NCBI GenBank assembly: GCA_044866075.1
Contig: JBIOTQ010000073.1
Coordinates: forward strand, 1 to 53,974
DNA length: 53,974 nt
Source of the DNA: JBASRP01 sp044866075
GTDB lineage: Bacteria; Actinomycetota; AC-67
Reading direction: 5' to 3'
Shown here piece by piece: positions 51,871 to 53,974 of this stretch. The notes under the pieces were generated by a model. It saw only the letters and a list, made by a program, of their open reading frames with translations. It was not told where the DNA came from and made no database searches. Numbering within the stretch: position 1 is the first letter of the stretch; each line of letters opens with the position of its first letter. The position numbers and the translations under genes were made by a program.

Positions 51871-53091
51871 CTAGGGCGTGAGCGCGACCGGGAAGAGCTC
51901 GAGCCCGCGGAGGTTCAGTCGCCCGTTGTACGAGGGCTCGCCGGCCATCTCGAGGTCCGGGAACCGCGAGAGGAGCGAGCCGATCGCCACCTGACCCTCG
52001 AGCCGCGCGAGCGCCGCGCCGAGGCAGTAGTGCACGCCGCCGCCGAACGACAGGTGCTGGTGCGCGTCGGGACGCCCGACGTCGAGCCGGTCGGCGTCGT
52101 CACCGAAGCGCGCGGGATCGCGGTTCGCGGAGGCGAGGACGAGCGCGCAGAACGCGCCCTTCTCGATCGTGCGGCCGTCGACCTCGATCTCGGTGAGCGT
52201 GATGCGGCGCGACATCTGCACCGGACTGTCGTAGCGCAGGAACTCCTCGATCGCGCCCGGGATCAGCGCCGGATCGTTCTGCAAGCGGCGCAGCTGATCG
52301 CGGTTGCGCAGGAGCGCCAAGACGCCGTTCCCGATGAGGTTCACCGTCGTCTCGTGGCCGGCGATGTACAGCAGCACGACCTGTTCCACGAGCTCGTTGT
52401 CGGACAGAACGTCGCCGTGCTCCTCGGCCGCGATCAGCGCGGACAGCAGGTCGTCGCCGGGCTCCTTGCGCTTCATCGCGATGAGCTCGCTGACGTGGTC
52501 GAACATCTTGTCGCTGGCGTCGACGATCCGCTGGACCAGAGCCATGTCGACGATCGGCTCCAGAGTGCGGACGATCAGACCCGACCACTCGCGCAGCTTC
52601 TCGCCGTCCGCGGCCGGAACGCCGAGCATCTCGGAGATGACGGCGAACGGCAGCGGGAACGCGAAATCGTGGATCACATCGAAGCCGCCCCGGTCGCGCC
52701 CTGCGTCCAGCAGCTCGTCGACAAGCGTCGCGACGCGCGGCCGAAGCTCCTCGATCACGCGGGGCGTGAAGGCCTTCGTGACCAGCTTGCGGAGGCGGGT
52801 GTGGTCGGGCGGATCGCGGCTGAGCATCGACCGCTCCCCGCGATCCTCCATCCGGTCTCCGATCGTTTGCTGGATCATCTGGTCGATCGCGGTCGGGTTG
52901 GCGTTGCGGTCTTCCACGCTGAGGCTCGGATCCCTCAGGAAGCGGAGGATGTCGTCGTAACGGAATAGGACCCAGAACTCGAGCGGCGTGCGATGGATCG
53001 GATCGGCCGCGCGCATCGCGGCGTACTGCGGGTAGGGGTCCTCGACGAAGCCGGGTTCGAACGGGTTGTAGGTGACCGTCGGCTCCGTCAT
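51871..53091 (-). CDS. Cytochrome P450
   Basis: A 406-aa soluble bacterial P450, CYP107-like in size and motifs. The oxygen-binding I-helix motif AGHETT is at 244-249 and the K-helix ExxR at 283-286. The haem-binding loop FGGGVHYCLG has the thiolate ligand C356. The ATG overlaps the TetR stop (ATGA, 53088-53091), so both genes are made together and the regulator probably controls this enzyme. No ferredoxin or reductase is adjacent. The natural substrate is unknown. Confidence 0.97.
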   Translation of the reverse strand: MTEPTVTYNPFEPGFVEDPYPQYAAMRAADPIHRTPLEFWVLFRYDDILRFLRDPSLSVEDRNANPTAIDQMIQQTIGDRMEDRGERSMLSRDPPDHTRLRKLVTKAFTPRVIEELRPRVATLVDELLDAGRDRGGFDVIHDFAFPLPFAVISEMLGVPAADGEKLREWSGLIVRTLEPIVDMALVQRIVDASDKMFDHVSELIAMKRKEPGDDLLSALIAAEEHGDVLSDNELVEQVVLLYIAGHETTVNLIGNGVLALLRNRDQLRRLQNDPALIPGAIEEFLRYDSPVQMSRRITLTEIEVDGRTIEKGAFCALVLASANRDPARFGDDADRLDVGRPDAHQHLSFGGGVHYCLGAALARLEGQVAIGSLLSRFPDLEMAGEPSYNGRLNLRGLELFPVALTP

Positions 53092-53699
53092 GCCTGTCTC
53101 CTCGCCCCCAGATCCGGCACAGCCAGCGCGTCGACCATCCGGTCGACGGCAGCCCCCGCTTCCTCCCGCGCTTTCTTCTTGTCCTCCGCCTTCGCGATGA
53201 CCATCGCGGCCTCGCCCAGCATCGCGAGCGCGAGGTGCGCGGTCATCTCCACGTTCTCGCCGCGGATCGCGCCGGCGTCGGCCGCTTGCTGCATCACGTG
53301 CTTCGTCAGGCCGAAGGCGTACTCCTCGTCGATCTCGCGCCAGCGCTGCCACCCAAGGACGGCCGGCCCGTCGATCAGCGCGATCTGCTGGACGTGAGGA
53401 TCCATCGCCATGTCCAGCCACATCTGGCATCCGGATCGCAGCATCTCGAGAGGGTCGGTCTCCTTCATCGCCGCCTTCGCGATCTCTTCGAGGCATGTCT
53501 GCTCGCCCATGCGGTAGACGGCCTCGAAGAGCGCCTCCTTCGACGGGAAGTGGTGGTATAGGGCCCCCTTGCTCACCCCGGTGCGCTCGAGTACTTCCTC
53601 GATCGAGACGTCGTCGTAACCACGCTCTCCGAAGAGTTCGCCGGCGACTTCGATCAGCTTCGCCCGCGTGGCCTCGGCTTTCTCGGACCTGGGACCCAC
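53088..53699 (-). CDS. TetR family regulator of the P450 and divergent gene
   Basis: A 203-aa TetR protein. The helix-turn-helix (about 12-57) reads LIEVAGELFGERGYDDVSIEEV and GVSKGALYHHFPSKEALFEA in parts. The C-terminal helical domain (IALIDGPAVLGWQRWREI) is that of a large actinobacterial TetR subgroup. The GTG start has AAGGAG 5 bases upstream. Two ACCGACGGTCGGT operators lie in the intergenic region, so it should repress itself, the P450 and the divergent membrane-protein gene until an unknown ligand releases it. Confidence 0.95.
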   Translation of the reverse strand: MGPRSEKAEATRAKLIEVAGELFGERGYDDVSIEEVLERTGVSKGALYHHFPSKEALFEAVYRMGEQTCLEEIAKAAMKETDPLEMLRSGCQMWLDMAMDPHVQQIALIDGPAVLGWQRWREIDEEYAFGLTKHVMQQAADAGAIRGENVEMTAHLALAMLGEAAMVIAKAEDKKKAREEAGAAVDRMVDALAVPDLGARRQA

Positions 53700-53721
53700 G
53701 GCGTCTCCTTAAGATTCGCTA

Positions 53722-53767
53722 TTGACAGACCGACGGTCGGTTTCTAGCATACATACCGACGGTCGGT
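53722..53767 (+). promoter_or_regulatory. sigma-70-type promoter with two TetR operator palindromes
   Basis: TTGACA (53722-53727) and TAGCAT (53745-53750) are spaced by exactly 17 bases and drive the plus-strand gene at 53833. The palindrome ACCGACGGTCGGT occurs at 53729-53741, filling the spacer, and again at 53755-53767, covering the predicted start of transcription. The two copies are 26 bp apart centre to centre. Occupation by the TetR protein would fully block this promoter. Confidence 0.85.
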
Positions 53768-53832
53768 TTAATCGTACAGCGGGCCGGTCCGGCTGGGAAG
53801 CCCCCGCCGGCGGCTCGAGAGGAGGGACGAAG

Positions 53833-53974
53833 ATGGCTGCTACTGCCCAGGAGATGCGTCCGACCCCCGATCCGGCGCGCCCACGGGCCATCCTGCGGAT
53901 GAACGCGCTGGCTGCGGTGGCCATCGGGTCGCTCATGCTGCTCCTCGCCGGGCCCGTCAATCAGCTCCTCGGGT
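53833..53974 (+). CDS. N-terminal part of a membrane protein (runs off the window)
   Basis: The frame starts at ATG 53833 with GAGGAGGG about 7 bases upstream, and 47 residues are visible. A polar, Pro-rich leader (MAATAQEMRPTPDPARPR) is followed by a hydrophobic helix starting ILRMNALAAVAIGSLMLLLA. Too short to assign a family. It is divergent from the TetR-P450 pair and its promoter carries both TetR operators, so it belongs to that regulon and might be an exporter or small membrane protein linked to the P450 substrate. Confidence 0.7.
   Translation, partial: MAATAQEMRPTPDPARPRAILRMNALAAVAIGSLMLLLAGPVNQLLG

Noticed and set aside
1..53974. tRNA, rRNA, CRISPR array, insertion sequence or prophage
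   Set aside because: I found no cloverleaf-like T-loop context, no regularly spaced repeats, and no transposase, integrase or phage gene anywhere in the window.

Overview
The window is about 54 kb of GC-rich, densely coded chromosome. It looks like an actinobacterium, probably an uncultured or deep-branching member of Actinomycetota. This rests on several signs: GTG starts, likely leaderless transcripts (a TANNNT box 6-8 bases before ATG at lysC, asd and the Rieske gene), a SigF/SigB-type promoter, PhoP-box-like direct repeats, PadR/HAAS and QsdR-type regulators, a DUF4331 cluster, full-length Lhr, and many large secreted proteins without close named relatives. I saw no tRNA, rRNA, CRISPR array, insertion sequence or prophage. 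No gene-free stretch exceeds 300 bases.

Layout. 1-9.2 kb: truncated MFS transporter, PlsY-like acyltransferase, lysC-asd, a 730-aa orphan secreted protein, an L,D-transpeptidase, a C2H2 zinc-finger/MerR-type DNA-binding protein translationally coupled to a degenerate STAS protein, a TetR regulator, and a fluoride riboswitch controlling crcB and a DUF190 gene. 9.2-25.9 kb: Lhr helicase and a run of exported hydrolases (an alpha/beta-hydrolase-like protein, two neutral-ceramidase-like enzymes, a class-C beta-lactamase-fold hydrolase), interleaved with PadR/HAAS, receiver/STAS, Rieske, YceI and QsdR-type genes. 26-33.3 kb: a lone molybdopterin oxidoreductase, a nitroreductase, and a tightly packed DUF4331-TPR-NicO operon. 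33.4-36.9 kb: acyltransferase, patatin, SnoaL-like protein, and an RsbA-type MEDS/ATPase regulator with a SigF-like promoter. 36.9-44.7 kb: one minus-strand run of MoxR ATPase, DUF58, VWA, MacB-type ABC permease, ABC ATPase, amidohydrolase and a flavin oxidase. 44.9-50.4 kb: a small Thr-rich secreted protein, an OmpR/PhoP-type two-component system, a damaged animal-type haem peroxidase and a PepSY protein. 50.4-54 kb: a Tat-exported PHP-like protein, a cytochrome P450 with its TetR regulator, and the start of a membrane protein behind a promoter carrying two operator copies.

The most interesting signal is a 19-bp element (7-mer, N4, 7-mer; 11-bp period). It lies 48-77 bases upstream of four transcription units around the two-component system: the system itself, the small Thr-rich protein, the MoxR/ABC operon and the PepSY gene. 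In every case it has the same orientation relative to the gene. This suggests a local envelope-stress regulon that includes a MoxR-VWA chaperone module and an ABC exporter whose external domain carries a Cys-(Gly)10-Cys insert. The DNA-binding protein with two AT-hook-like segments, a zinc finger and a MerR-type helix-turn-helix, and the DUF4331-TPR-NicO operon, are the other best leads.
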